A DNA stretch of 64,000 bases. Source: Mycolicibacterium elephantis DSM 44368. Its GTDB lineage: Bacteria > Actinomycetota > Actinomycetes > Mycobacteriales > Mycobacteriaceae. The DNA is taken from positions 62,001-126,000 of the forward strand of contig NZ_ATDN01000034.1 in assembly GCF_004014805.1 (NCBI RefSeq), in the 5' to 3' direction. Made by a program: the position numbers and the translations under genes. Under the pieces are notes generated by a model. That model was not told the DNA's origin. It saw only the letters and a list, made by a program, of their open reading frames with translations, and ran no database searches. Below, one piece after another: positions 8,045 through 18,416 of the stretch; position 1 is the stretch's first letter, and each line of letters opens with the position of its first letter.

Positions 8045-10322
8045 CGACCCGCTCCAGCAGCGCCACCGGCAGGTCGGCGAACAACTCGGCGACCAGCACC
8101 GTGCCGGCGTGACGGCCGCCGGTGAGCCGATCGGTCCACATCCCCGGCGGCAGCGTCAACGAGGTGTCAGCCCAACCGGTTTCGGACAGCCGCACGGTGT
8201 GGCGAGTGACCGCGGTCAGCACGTCGTGGCCCCGTGTGAATGCCAGCAGGTGATCGGCGGCCGGCCCGTCGGCGAGCATCGGCGTGTAGCCGCCCTCGAT
8301 GAAGGTGTCCGGCCGGGCCCGCCGCACCGCCAGCGCCGCGGAGACCACCCGCAGCTTCGGATGCCGGTTGGCGTCCAGCGCCTCTCGGCGCGCCGCGTAG
8401 TCGACGGGCCTGCGGTTGTCGGGATCGACCAGGCCGTCCTCCCACAGTTCGGTGCCCTGGTAGACGTCGGGTATGCCAGGCGCGGTGAGGGCGACCAGTT
8501 TCTGGCCCAGCGCATCGCTGCGGGCATGCATGTCGAGGCGGGCCACCAGTGACGTCATCTCGGGCGCGACCGGCCCGTCGAACACGGCGTCGAGCCACCT
8601 GTGCACCTTGGACTCGAAATCGTCGTCCGGGTCGTTCCAGGTGGTGTGCACGGCGGCTTCGCGGATCGCCTTCTCGGCGTAAGCGTGTACCCGCCGGCGC
8701 AGGTCGTCGGTGATCCGCCCGTCGGCGGGCCAGACGCCGAAAACGTTCTGCCACAGGAACAGGCCGGTGCGCGCGTCGGGCGGCGGAGTGCTCACCGTCC
8801 ACTTGCCGACCAGTTCCGCCCACAGCGACGGCACCTGGGACAGGACCCCGATGCGCGCGCGCACGTCTTCACCGCGTTTGGTGTCGTGGGTGGTCAACGC
8901 GACCATCGCGGTCGGCCACATCCGTGCGCGCACGGCGGCCCGCTGGTGGAACTCGGCGACGCCGACCCCGAAGTGGTGCGGTTCGGAGCCGACTTCGTTG
9001 AGCGAGACCAGGCGGGCGTCACGGTAGAACAGGCAGTCCTCCATCGACTTCGCGGTCGCCGCACCGCACAGCTGCTGCAGCCGCACCTCCGCCTCGGTGC
9101 TGACGGCCAGCGCGGCGGCGACGAGTGCCAGCGCCGGGGCCAGATTCGGATGTGCGGCGGCCGTTTCGGCGAACGCGCTGGGCAACACGCCGGCCAACGA
9201 GCGGTAGTCGGACCGGTAGACGCCGATGCGGCTGAGCAGCGCCGCGATCGCCGCGGGCAGGTCGTCGTGGTCGGTGCCGACTGCGGCCGCGACGACCCGA
9301 CGCAACCGGGCCAGCTCGCTGGCCAGGGTCTCGGTCACGGCGTCGGCCTTGAGGATTCGCGCGAGATCCGGCATCGAGCTGTGGGGCACGCCGGTCGAGT
9401 CGAACAGGTTGGTCAGCGCCCGCTCACCGCTGGGATCGACGAAGACACCGCCGATCTCGCGCATCGCGTCGTAACCGGTGGTGCCCGCGACCGGCAGCGT
9501 CGGTTCCAGCGGCTCGTCGACGGCCAGGATCTTCTCGATGACGATCCACGCGTCCGGCCCGGTGAGCTCACGCAGCCACGCCAAATATCCAGTGGGGTTC
9601 GACAGCCCGTCGGGGTGGTCGATGCGGACGCCGTCGACCAGGCCCTCGTCGAACCAGCGTTTCACCTCCGCATGGGTGGCGTCGAACACCGCGCGGTCTT
9701 CCTGTCGGAGCCCGGCCAGCGAGGTGATCGAGAAGAACCGCCGATACCCGCAGATGCCGTTGCGCCAACCGATGAGCCGATAGTGCTGGCGCTCATGGAC
9801 TTCGGCGCCCGTGCCGTCGCCGGTGCCGGGGGCGATCGGAAACACCAGGTCACCCAGGCGCAGCCGGTCGTCGTCGACCATCAGGTCGGCGACGTCGTCG
9901 TCAGAACCCAGGACGGGAAGCACGATCCGGCCGTCGGCGAGATCCCAGTCGATATCGAAAAAGGAGCTGTACGCCGATTCGCGACCGTGCTTGAGCACGT
10001 CCCACCACCACGCGTTGTGCTCGGGGCGCTCCACGCCGACGTGGTTGGGCACGATGTCCACGATCAGTCCCATGCCGCGGGCGCGCGCGGCATGGGACAA
10101 CCGCGCCAGGCCGTCGGGCCCGCCCAGCGCCGCGGACACCGTCGTCGGGTCGGTGACGTCGTAACCGTGCGTCGACCCTTTCCCGGCCGTCAGGATCGGC
10201 GACAAGTACAGATGTGAGACACCAAGCGCGTCAAGGTAATCCAGTTGCTTCTCGGCATCGGCGAAAGTGAAGCAGTCACCGCGCATCTGCAACCGATACG
10301 TCGAGAGCACACGAGCAGACAT
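8037..10322 (-). CDS. treY: Malto-oligosyltrehalose synthase TreY
   Basis: GH13 intramolecular transglucosylase that turns the reducing-end alpha-1,4 linkage of maltodextrins into the alpha,alpha-1,1 linkage of trehalose. The 761-residue protein opens with STYRLQMRGDCFTF, typical of TreY. It has IVDIVPNHVG (about residues 87-96), the nucleophile motif GVRIDHPDG (D235) and the acid/base in IVIEKIL (E263). The C-terminal part includes the PGIPDVYQGTE segment shared by GH13 enzymes. It starts 3 bases after the treX stop and overlaps treZ by 8 bases, so the three enzymes are made as one coupled unit. Confidence 0.96.
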   Translation of the reverse strand: MSARVLSTYRLQMRGDCFTFADAEKQLDYLDALGVSHLYLSPILTAGKGSTHGYDVTDPTTVSAALGGPDGLARLSHAARARGMGLIVDIVPNHVGVERPEHNAWWWDVLKHGRESAYSSFFDIDWDLADGRIVLPVLGSDDDVADLMVDDDRLRLGDLVFPIAPGTGDGTGAEVHERQHYRLIGWRNGICGYRRFFSITSLAGLRQEDRAVFDATHAEVKRWFDEGLVDGVRIDHPDGLSNPTGYLAWLRELTGPDAWIVIEKILAVDEPLEPTLPVAGTTGYDAMREIGGVFVDPSGERALTNLFDSTGVPHSSMPDLARILKADAVTETLASELARLRRVVAAAVGTDHDDLPAAIAALLSRIGVYRSDYRSLAGVLPSAFAETAAAHPNLAPALALVAAALAVSTEAEVRLQQLCGAATAKSMEDCLFYRDARLVSLNEVGSEPHHFGVGVAEFHQRAAVRARMWPTAMVALTTHDTKRGEDVRARIGVLSQVPSLWAELVGKWTVSTPPPDARTGLFLWQNVFGVWPADGRITDDLRRRVHAYAEKAIREAAVHTTWNDPDDDFESKVHRWLDAVFDGPVAPEMTSLVARLDMHARSDALGQKLVALTAPGIPDVYQGTELWEDGLVDPDNRRPVDYAARREALDANRHPKLRVVSAALAVRRARPDTFIEGGYTPMLADGPAADHLLAFTRGHDVLTAVTRHTVRLSETGWADTSLTLPPGMWTDRLTGGRHAGTVLVAELFADLPVALLERVDG

Positions 10323-10325
10323 ACG

Positions 10326-12473
10326 CTACGCGGTCTTACGCATCACCAGCAGGGACCGTGCCTGCAGTGAGATCTTCTCGCCGGCGTGCACGACCAGATC
10401 GCTGGCGCCCGTCGGGTGTGCGGTGTCCAGCGCGGCGGTCCACTGCGCGGCGTAGTCGCCCGCCGGGGTGATGAAGTCCTGCGGCTGGTCGTTGGCGTTG
10501 AAGCACAACAGGAACGAATCGTCGATGACGCGTTCACCGCGCGCGTTCGGCGTCGTGATCGCGTCACCGTTGAGAAACACCGCGACGCACTTGCCGAGGC
10601 GGTGCTCCCAGTCTTCCGGGGTCATCTCCTCGCCCGCGGGGGTGAGCCAGGCGATGTCACGGATCTGGTCACCGGTGCGGATCGGCTTGCCCTCGAAGAA
10701 CCGTCGCCTGCGAAACACCGGATGGTCGGTGCGCAATTGCACCACCTTGCGGGTGAACTCCAGCAGGTCGGCGTTTCGTTCGCACAACGACCAGTCCATC
10801 CACGAGAGTTCGGAGTTCTGGCAGTAGACGTTGTTGTTGCCCAGCTGGGTGCGGCCGATCTCGTCGCCGTGGCTGATCATCGGCGTGCCCTGCGACACCA
10901 TCAGCGTGCCCATGATGTTGCGCATCTGTTTGGCCCGCAGCGCCAGAATGTCGGGATCGTCGGTGGGGCCCTCCACGCCGCAGTTCCACGACCGGTTGTG
11001 GCTCTCTCCGTCGCAATTGTCCTCACCGTTGGCTTCGTTGTGCTTTTCGTTGTAGGACACCAGGTCGTTGAGAGTGAACCCGTCGTGGCAGGTGACGAAG
11101 TTGATGCTGGCACTGGGCCGCCGACCGGTCGCCTCGTAGAGGTCCGAGGATCCGGTCAGCCGCAAGGCGAACTCGCCGAGGGTTGCGGGTTCGCCCCGCC
11201 AATAGTCACGCACAGTGTCGCGATACTTCCCGTTCCACTCGGTCCACAAACCTGGGAAGTTGCCCACCTGGTAGCCGCCCTCGCCGACGTCCCACGGTTC
11301 GGCGATCAGCTTGACCTGGCTGACGACCGGGTCCTGTTGCACCAGATCGAAGAACGCGCTGAGGCGGTCGACGTCGTAGAACTCGCGGGCCAGGGTGGCC
11401 GCCAAGTCGAACCGGAAGCCGTCGACGTGCATCTCCAGCACCCAGTAGCGCAGCGAGTCCATGATCAGCTGCAGCGTGTGCGGGTGGCGCGCGTTGAGGC
11501 TGTTGCCGGTGCCGGTGAAGTCCTTGTAGTAGCGCTTGTCCTCGTCGAGCAGCCGATAGTAGGCGGCGTTGTCGATGCCGCGGAAGTTCAGCGTGGGCCC
11601 CAGGTGGTTGCCCTCGGCCGTGTGGTTGTAGACCACGTCGAGGATGACCTCGATACCGGCTTCGTGGAACGCGCGGACCATGGCCTTGAACTCCGCGACC
11701 GCGCCGCCGGCATGCTTGTTGGCGGCGTACTCGTAGTGAGGCGCGAAGAAGCCGAAAGTGTTGTAGCCCCAGTAGTTTCGCAGGCCCAGATCGATCAGCC
11801 GGTGATCGTGGAGGAATTGATGCACCGGCATCAACTCGATCGCGGTGACGTTCAGCGACTGGAGGTGCTCGATGATCACCGGATGCGCCAGCCCGGCGTA
11901 GGTGCCCCGCAGGCCCTCGGGTATGCCGGGGTGGGTCTGCGTCATGCCCTGGACGTGTGCCTCGTAGATCACGGTCTCGTGGTAGGGGGTGCGGGGTGCG
12001 CGGTCCGAGGCCCAGTCGAAGTACGGGTTGATCACCACGCTGGTCATCGTGTGGCCCAGCGAGTCGACCATCGGTGGGACGCCGCCCGATGCGGGATCCT
12101 CGGCGTTCAGGTCGTAGGAGTACAGCGCCTGGGAGAAGGTGAAGTTGCCGTGGAAGGACTTACCGTACGGGTCGAGCAGCAGCTTGCTCGGATCGCAGCG
12201 GTGCCCGGACGCGGGATCCCACGGCCCGTGCACGCGGTAGCCGTAGCGCTGACCCGGGGTGACGGTCGGCAGGTAGCAGTGCCACACGTAGCCGTCGACC
12301 TCGTCCAGGGCGATCCGCTGCTCGGTGCCGTCCCTGGCGATCAGGCACAGCTCGACCTTCTCGGCGATCTCGGAGAACAGCGAGAAGTTCGTGCCGGCGC
12401 CGTCGAAGGTGGCGCCCAAGGGGTAAGGCGCACCGGGCCAGACGGTGGATACCGGTGTGCGCCCGGAGGACAT
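10326..12473 (-). CDS. treX: Glycogen debranching enzyme TreX/GlgX
   Basis: Isoamylase-type GH13 enzyme that cleaves alpha-1,6 branches of glycogen and supplies linear maltodextrins to TreY. The 715-residue protein has an N-terminal CBM48 domain (PYPLGATFDGAGTNFSLFSE, from about residue 16), DVVYNHTAEG (about 279-288), the nucleophile in GFRFDLAATLA (D356), the acid/base in LIAEPWDVG (E392) and TCHDGFTLND (H463, D464). Its ATG is joined to the stop of the upstream acyltransferase gene by a one-base overlap (TGATG in the gene direction), so translation of the two is probably coupled. Confidence 0.95.
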   Translation of the reverse strand: MSSGRTPVSTVWPGAPYPLGATFDGAGTNFSLFSEIAEKVELCLIARDGTEQRIALDEVDGYVWHCYLPTVTPGQRYGYRVHGPWDPASGHRCDPSKLLLDPYGKSFHGNFTFSQALYSYDLNAEDPASGGVPPMVDSLGHTMTSVVINPYFDWASDRAPRTPYHETVIYEAHVQGMTQTHPGIPEGLRGTYAGLAHPVIIEHLQSLNVTAIELMPVHQFLHDHRLIDLGLRNYWGYNTFGFFAPHYEYAANKHAGGAVAEFKAMVRAFHEAGIEVILDVVYNHTAEGNHLGPTLNFRGIDNAAYYRLLDEDKRYYKDFTGTGNSLNARHPHTLQLIMDSLRYWVLEMHVDGFRFDLAATLAREFYDVDRLSAFFDLVQQDPVVSQVKLIAEPWDVGEGGYQVGNFPGLWTEWNGKYRDTVRDYWRGEPATLGEFALRLTGSSDLYEATGRRPSASINFVTCHDGFTLNDLVSYNEKHNEANGEDNCDGESHNRSWNCGVEGPTDDPDILALRAKQMRNIMGTLMVSQGTPMISHGDEIGRTQLGNNNVYCQNSELSWMDWSLCERNADLLEFTRKVVQLRTDHPVFRRRRFFEGKPIRTGDQIRDIAWLTPAGEEMTPEDWEHRLGKCVAVFLNGDAITTPNARGERVIDDSFLLCFNANDQPQDFITPAGDYAAQWTAALDTAHPTGASDLVVHAGEKISLQARSLLVMRKTA

Positions 12474-14653
12474 CAGTCAACCCACCAACCGGTGGCGGCG
12501 CCCATCTGACGCCCCAGTTCGGTGGTCATGGTCCGCATGTAGGTCGTGGTGAAGTGGTGGGCGTCGTGGTAGACGAGCACGTTGCCCTCCATCACACGGC
12601 ACACGTCCCTGCGGCACACCGCATCGCTCATGTCCAGCGGGCGCAGGTTCGGGAACCGGGTGAGGTAGTTGAGCGTCGGGTTCCGCGAACTCAGCACGTC
12701 GGATCGCTTCATGCCGCAGGACACCGCGGTGCCGCCGTCGGCCAAACAGTCCGCGGCCAGATACGGTTTGCCGTCGTCGCGCACCAGCCACGGGGTGTCG
12801 CGCATGGCCAGCACCGGAATGTCGTTGTCCGCGAACGCCTGCCAGATTCCGAGGTAAAAGCTCGGCATCACGTCGCCGGGCTTGATGTTCCACGGCCGGG
12901 TGGAGGTGGTGAACACGAAGTCGGGACGGTCGGCGACGAGCTGGGGCAGCACCCGATCGTTCCACTCGCGGCACTCCGGGTACGGCCGGTTGTTGCCCAT
13001 GACCCGCGGCATCTGCTGGGTGCTCAACGGGCAGCCCATCTTCAGATAGGTGACGACCTTGAAGTTGTGCAGCCGGCCGAGCAGATCCAGGGCGGTGATC
13101 CAGTGCTCGGCGTGTGAACCGCCGGCCAGCGCGACGGTGCGGGTGGCGTCCTTGTCGCCGTACGTGCAGTTGATGACGTCGACGCTGTCGAAATCGCTGA
13201 TACAGCCGTCGTTAGTGGTCTGCGGGATGTCCCTCTTGGCCTCCAGCACCGTGGGACGCATCGGCAGCTTGGGCACGCGGGCCTTCTCGACCAGCGCGCG
13301 GGCGCCGGGATAGTCGCGCGACGAAAGACCGGCGAGCTCTTTGCCGCTGGCGCGTTGGACGACGATGTGCTCGCGCCACGTGAACGACGTGGCCGTCAAC
13401 GCCACGCCAAGCAGCGCGACCACCGAACCGAGCACCATCGTCGGCCTGCGCAGCCGGATCCTGAGCGGCACAACGGGCGCCGTCGACGCCTGCGCGCGGT
13501 AGCGCAACGGGTTCTCCACGTACTTGGTGGTCATCCACGCCAGCGCGACGGAGACGAGCAGCACTGCCGCGCCCTCGAAAAAGCCGGCGCTGCTGTGGCC
13601 GCTGTAGGCCAGCCAGAAGATCAGCAGCGGCCAGTGCCAGAGGTACAGCGAGTACGCGATGGACCCCAGCCAGACGAACGGCGCGGTGGCCAGCAAGCGA
13701 TTCGGCGCGGGCATGAGGCCCGCCGTGTGCGGATCGGCGACCCGATTGGCCGCCGACAGGACGAGCAGCATCGTCGCGCCCACCGGCACCAGCGCCCACG
13801 GGCCGGGGAACTCGTTGACGCCGTCGATCAGCGCGCCGCAGGACAGGATCGCGCACAGCGCCACCACAGCCACCGTCGTGCGCAGCCACATCGGCCAGCG
13901 GACGTAGGGCACCATCGCGCCGACGAGCGCACCCAGCAACAACTCCCACGCCCGCGCGAAGCTGTTGTAGTAGGCGGCCGCCTGGTCGGCGTTGTGGACG
14001 ATGATCGCGTACACGAACGACGCGACGGTCACCGCGGTCAGCAGCGCGACGAACGCCACCCGCATGTGCCTGCCGAGGACCCGCCGAAACAGATAGGCGA
14101 ACCCGAAGATCAGGATCAGAAACGCGATGTAGAACTGGCCCTGCACCGACATCGACCAGATGTGCTGCAGCGGGCTGACGGACTCCCCGGCGCGCAGATA
14201 GTCCGCGGCGCTGTTGGCCAGTTCCCAGTTCTGGAAGTAGCCGAGGCTAGCCAGGCTCTGATCGGCGAACGCCTCCCACCGGGTCTCGGGCTGGATGAGG
14301 ATCGTCAGCACCGCCGCGCCCGCGAGCACCACCACCAACGCGGGCAACAACCGCCGCACCAGCCGCGTCAACTCGGGTACCGGCGACAGCGACGCGGCGG
14401 GCGTCATCGCCGCGCGCAGCAGACGCCCCCCGAAGAAGAACCCCGACAACGCCAGGAAGACGTCCACGCCGCCGGACACCCGGCCGAACCACACGTGAAA
14501 CAGCGCGACGAGAAGGATTGCGATTCCGCGTAGTCCGTCGAGGTCGTGGCGGTAGAACCCGGAGTCGCGCGCGCTCGTCCTGGTCGTGGTCGCACGCGGG
14601 AACGGTCCCGGGCCGGTGACGGGCGCCGGCCGGGGAGGGGCGAGGGTCATCAT
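12473..14653 (-). CDS. Membrane acyltransferase (OafA/Acyl_transf_3) with C-terminal SGNH domain
   Basis: A 726-residue integral membrane protein. The N-terminal part starts FYRHDLDGLRGIAILLVALFHVWFG, the signature of acyltransferase family 3 with catalytic His, and continues through about ten transmembrane segments. An extracytoplasmic SGNH-like domain then begins near VALAGGSHAEHW and ends with YHDAHHFT, the usual DxxH. The SGNH block I reads GGSH rather than the usual GDSH. Proteins of this build O-acylate envelope glycans or lipids; the acceptor here is unknown. Coupling to treX (TGATG) suggests a link to trehalose or maltodextrin metabolism, but that is inference. M. tuberculosis has a similar gene at this place (from memory, Rv1565c). 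Confidence 0.9.
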   Translation of the reverse strand: MMTLAPPRPAPVTGPGPFPRATTTRTSARDSGFYRHDLDGLRGIAILLVALFHVWFGRVSGGVDVFLALSGFFFGGRLLRAAMTPAASLSPVPELTRLVRRLLPALVVVLAGAAVLTILIQPETRWEAFADQSLASLGYFQNWELANSAADYLRAGESVSPLQHIWSMSVQGQFYIAFLILIFGFAYLFRRVLGRHMRVAFVALLTAVTVASFVYAIIVHNADQAAAYYNSFARAWELLLGALVGAMVPYVRWPMWLRTTVAVVALCAILSCGALIDGVNEFPGPWALVPVGATMLLVLSAANRVADPHTAGLMPAPNRLLATAPFVWLGSIAYSLYLWHWPLLIFWLAYSGHSSAGFFEGAAVLLVSVALAWMTTKYVENPLRYRAQASTAPVVPLRIRLRRPTMVLGSVVALLGVALTATSFTWREHIVVQRASGKELAGLSSRDYPGARALVEKARVPKLPMRPTVLEAKRDIPQTTNDGCISDFDSVDVINCTYGDKDATRTVALAGGSHAEHWITALDLLGRLHNFKVVTYLKMGCPLSTQQMPRVMGNNRPYPECREWNDRVLPQLVADRPDFVFTTSTRPWNIKPGDVMPSFYLGIWQAFADNDIPVLAMRDTPWLVRDDGKPYLAADCLADGGTAVSCGMKRSDVLSSRNPTLNYLTRFPNLRPLDMSDAVCRRDVCRVMEGNVLVYHDAHHFTTTYMRTMTTELGRQMGAATGWWVD

Positions 14654-14663
14654 GGTCGCCCGA

Positions 14664-14676
14664 TAATCTACCGAAG
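14664..14676 (+). promoter_or_regulatory. Leaderless-type bioA promoter
   Basis: TAATCT (14664-14669) fits TANNNT and is followed by 7 bases and the GTG at 14677. The whole gap between the divergent acyltransferase and bioA start codons is only 23 bases, so a leaderless arrangement is the simplest solution. No BioQ box is seen here, unlike at bioF and bioB. Confidence 0.5.
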
Positions 14677-15969
14677 GTGCCGGAAATGACGCCTGCCGAG
14701 ATCAGCAGGATCGACGCCGCGCACGTCTGGCATCCCTACAGCACGATCGGTGCAGGCGCACAGGCTCCCATCGTCGCCGTCGGTGCCCGCGGCGCCTACC
14801 TGACCCTGAACTACGACGGCCGCGACGTCGACGTCCTCGACGCGATGGCGTCGTGGTGGACCGCCATCCATGGCCACGGCCACCCCGTGTTGGATGCGGC
14901 GATCACCGAGCAGCTGGCCACCATGAACCACGTCATGTTCGGCGGGCTGACCCACGAACCCGCTGCGCGCCTGGCCCAGTTGTTGGTCGAGCTCACCCCC
15001 GACGGCCTCGACACCGTGTTCTTCAGCGACTCCGGCTCGGTGTCGGTGGAGGTGGCGGCCAAGATGGCGCTGCAGTACTGGCGCAGCATCGGCCGCGGCG
15101 CCAAACACCGGCTGATGACGTGGCGGGGCGGCTATCACGGCGACACCTTCACGCCGATGAGCGTGTGCGACCCCGACGGCGGCATGCACGAGCTGTGGAC
15201 CGACGTGCTCACCCAGCAGGTGTTCGCGCCGCAGGTGCCGTCCGACTACGACCCCGGCTACAGCGAGGCGTTCGAGAAGCAGCTGGCCGAGCACGCCGCC
15301 GAGCTTGCCGCCGTGATCGTCGAACCCGTCGTGCAGGGCGCGGGCGGTATGCGGTTTCACGACCCGCGCTACCTGACCGACCTTCGCGAGATCTGCGATC
15401 GCCACGACGTGCTGCTGATCTTCGACGAGATCGCCACCGGCTTCGGGCGCACCGGCGAGATGTTCGCCGCCGACCACGTCGGCGTCACCCCGGACATCAT
15501 GTGCGTCGGCAAGGCGCTCACGGGCGGCTACCTCACGCTGGCCGCCACCCTGTGCACCCGCGACATCGCGCACACGATCAGCACCAACGAACCCGGCGCG
15601 CTGATGCACGGCCCGACGTTCATGGCCAACGCGCTGGCGTGCGCGGTCGGGGTGGCGTCCGTCGAAGTCCTGCTCAGCGACGACTGGCGGGCGCGGGTGG
15701 CGGCCATCGAGGACGGGCTGCGCTCGGGGCTGGCGCCCGCCGCGACGCTTCCCGGCGTCGCCGACGTGCGGGTGCTGGGGGCCATCGGCGTGATCGAGAT
15801 GGACGCGCCCGTGGACCTGCGGCGGGCGACACCCGTCGCGATCGAGTACGGGGTGTGGCTGCGCCCGTTTCGCAACCTCGTCTACGTCATGCCGCCCTAC
15901 ATCTGCACGGCCGAGGAGGTCGCGCAGATCTGCTCGGCGATGATCGCCGTGGCCCGTGCACTAACCTGA
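14677..15969 (+). CDS. bioA: Adenosylmethionine-8-amino-7-oxononanoate aminotransferase BioA
   Basis: PLP aminotransferase that makes 7,8-diaminopelargonic acid from KAPA using S-adenosylmethionine, in biotin synthesis. The 430-residue class III fold has the opening HVWHPYSTIGAG, MASWWTAIHGHGHP, the cofactor loop DSGSVSVEVAAKMA, the aspartate in IFDEIATGFGRTG and the PLP lysine in CVGKALTGG (K279). The start is GTG 14677, directly after a -10 candidate. Its stop codon TGA (15967-15969) is also the first three bases of the BioQ box that controls bioF, so the bioF promoter sits inside the end of bioA. Confidence 0.97.
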   Translation: MPEMTPAEISRIDAAHVWHPYSTIGAGAQAPIVAVGARGAYLTLNYDGRDVDVLDAMASWWTAIHGHGHPVLDAAITEQLATMNHVMFGGLTHEPAARLAQLLVELTPDGLDTVFFSDSGSVSVEVAAKMALQYWRSIGRGAKHRLMTWRGGYHGDTFTPMSVCDPDGGMHELWTDVLTQQVFAPQVPSDYDPGYSEAFEKQLAEHAAELAAVIVEPVVQGAGGMRFHDPRYLTDLREICDRHDVLLIFDEIATGFGRTGEMFAADHVGVTPDIMCVGKALTGGYLTLAATLCTRDIAHTISTNEPGALMHGPTFMANALACAVGVASVEVLLSDDWRARVAAIEDGLRSGLAPAATLPGVADVRVLGAIGVIEMDAPVDLRRATPVAIEYGVWLRPFRNLVYVMPPYICTAEEVAQICSAMIAVARALT

Positions 15970-15979
15970 ACGGTGTTCA
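15962..15979 (+). promoter_or_regulatory. bioF promoter with overlapping BioQ operator
   Basis: TAACCT (15962-15967) matches the TANNNT -10, and its last base starts the palindrome TGAAC-GGT-GTTCA (15967-15979). This 13-bp palindrome is the BioQ box type known from M. smegmatis (TGAAC-N3-GTTCA). The predicted transcription start falls near 15974, inside the operator, so bound repressor would block polymerase. The same -10/operator fusion stands before bioB. Confidence 0.78.
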
Positions 15980-16044
15980 ATGCTCGGCTCGCCGAGGTGT
16001 TCAATTCTCGGCTCGCCGAGGTGTTCAATGCTCGGCTCGCCGAG
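15973..16044 (+). repeat. Three tandem 24-bp repeats in the bioF leader
   Basis: Three head-to-tail 24-base units at 15973-15996, 15997-16020 and 16021-16044. Each is GTGTTCAAT, one base, then the dyad CTCGGC-N2-GCCGAG; unit 2 differs from the others by one base. A diverged fourth start (GTGTACAAG) follows and runs into the ribosome binding site of bioF. The bioB leader has a single equivalent unit, so the array is an expansion. Confidence 0.97.
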
Positions 16045-16068
16045 GTGTACAAGTCTCCGGAGGTGCCC

Positions 16069-17213
<1,145 letters not shown>

Positions 17214-17217
<4 letters not shown>

Positions 17218-17882
17218 GCACGCTCGTCATCACCGGGACCGACACCGGTGTCGGGAAGACGGTGACCACCGCGGCGTTGGCATGTGCGGCGCGGCTGGCC
17301 GGTATCGACGTGGCGGTGTGCAAACCCGTGCAGACCGGAAGCTCGCACGACGACGACCTCGCCGACGTGGCGCGGCTGTCGAGGGTCACCGCGTTACACG
17401 GCGGGTGGCGCTACCCCGAGCCGCTCGCACCCGTCGCCGCCGCGCACCGCGCGGGCACGCGGCTTCCGACCCGCACGGAGCTGGTCGACTCGATACGCGA
17501 CGTCACAGCGCAACTCGTTCTGGTCGAAGGCGCGGGCGGGCTGCTCGTGGAGCTCGCAGAGGGCGGCGCGACCCTGCGTGACGTGGCCCGCGACCTGGGC
17601 GCGCCGGTGCTCGTCGTCGCCGCTGCCGGGTTGGGCACGCTCAACCACACCGCACTGACCCTGGAAGCTCTTGATGGGCAAGGCATTCCATGCGCCGGAT
17701 TGGTCATCGGCGGGTGGCCGCAGGCGCCTGGTCGCGCCGAGGAGGGAAACCGTGAGGCATTGGCGGCGTTGGCGCCGCTGCGCGGTGTGCTGCCCGCGGG
17801 CGCGGGGGCGTTCAGCGCGGCGCAGTTCGAGGCCATGAGCGCGACGGCCTTCGACACCGACTGGATCTCCGGGCTGGCGTGA
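17214..17882 (+). CDS. bioD: Dethiobiotin synthetase BioD
   Basis: ATP-dependent carboxylase closing the ureido ring to make dethiobiotin. The 222-residue P-loop protein starts VSTLVITGTDTGVGKTVTT, where GTDTGVGKT is the BioD Walker A, followed by CKPVQTGS (substrate contact) and LVEGAGGLLVEL. The GTG start at 17214 overlaps the bioF stop. The longer open frame upstream runs through bioF in another frame and is not used. The bioD TGA runs into the ATG of the 2H-family gene (TGATG), so bioF, bioD and that gene form one unit. Confidence 0.96.
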
Positions 17883-18388
17883 TGGTTCATTCCGTCGAAT
17901 TGGTCTTCGACCCCGACACCGAAGCGGTGATTCGGGATATCTGGGACGCGTTGCGCGCCGCGGGGATTCCGAGCCAAGCGCCGGCCAGCAGACCGCATGC
18001 CACGCTGACGGTCGCCGAGCGGATCGACCCCGCGGTCGACGAGTCGCTGTCTTCGCTGACGAATCGGTTCCCGATGCCGTGCACCATCGGGGCGCCGCTG
18101 TTCTTCGGCCGCGCCAAGGCCGTGCTCGCCCGTCTGGTGGTGCCCACCGCGGCGCTGCTCGACGTGCACGCCGAAGTGCATTCCCGGTGTATGCCGCACC
18201 TGCACCCGGGCCCGATGGCCAATGCATTGCCCGGCGCATGGACCGCGCACGTGACCATGGCGCGTCGCGTGGTGCCCGCTCAGATGGGCCAGGCGGTGCG
18301 GATAGCGGGGAAACCGGCCGAGATCAAGGGCGCGATCGTGGGGTTACGTCGCTGGGACGGCGATACCAAGCGCGAGTTCCCGATTTGA
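17882..18388 (+). CDS. 2H phosphoesterase superfamily (2'-5' RNA ligase-like) protein
   Basis: A 168-residue protein with the two H-x-[ST] motifs of the 2H superfamily: RPHATLTVA (about residues 40-48) and WTAHVTMA (about 120-127). Members are RNA or cyclic nucleotide phosphodiesterases and 2'-5' RNA ligases; the substrate here is unknown. It is translationally coupled to bioD by TGATG, so it should be co-expressed with the BioQ-controlled bioFD transcript. It converges on bioQ with a 28-base gap that shows no terminator. A GTG three bases upstream (17879) is an equally possible start. Confidence 0.85.
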   Translation: MVHSVELVFDPDTEAVIRDIWDALRAAGIPSQAPASRPHATLTVAERIDPAVDESLSSLTNRFPMPCTIGAPLFFGRAKAVLARLVVPTAALLDVHAEVHSRCMPHLHPGPMANALPGAWTAHVTMARRVVPAQMGQAVRIAGKPAEIKGAIVGLRRWDGDTKREFPI

Positions 18389-18416
18389 GCAGGGCCCGCC
18401 GCCGCCGAACGTGCGC

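Noticed and set aside
10386..12509. 707-codon plus-strand frame opposite treX
   Set aside because: No recognisable domain; treX on the other strand has all GH13 motifs.
15973..16044. CRISPR-like array before bioF
   Set aside because: Units are directly adjacent with no spacers and no cas genes are present; it is a tandem duplication of a promoter leader.
15973..16068. N-terminal extension of BioF from GTG 15973
   Set aside because: It would translate the 24-bp leader repeats. The homologous bioB leader, the GGAGG site and the family length all point to GTG 16069.
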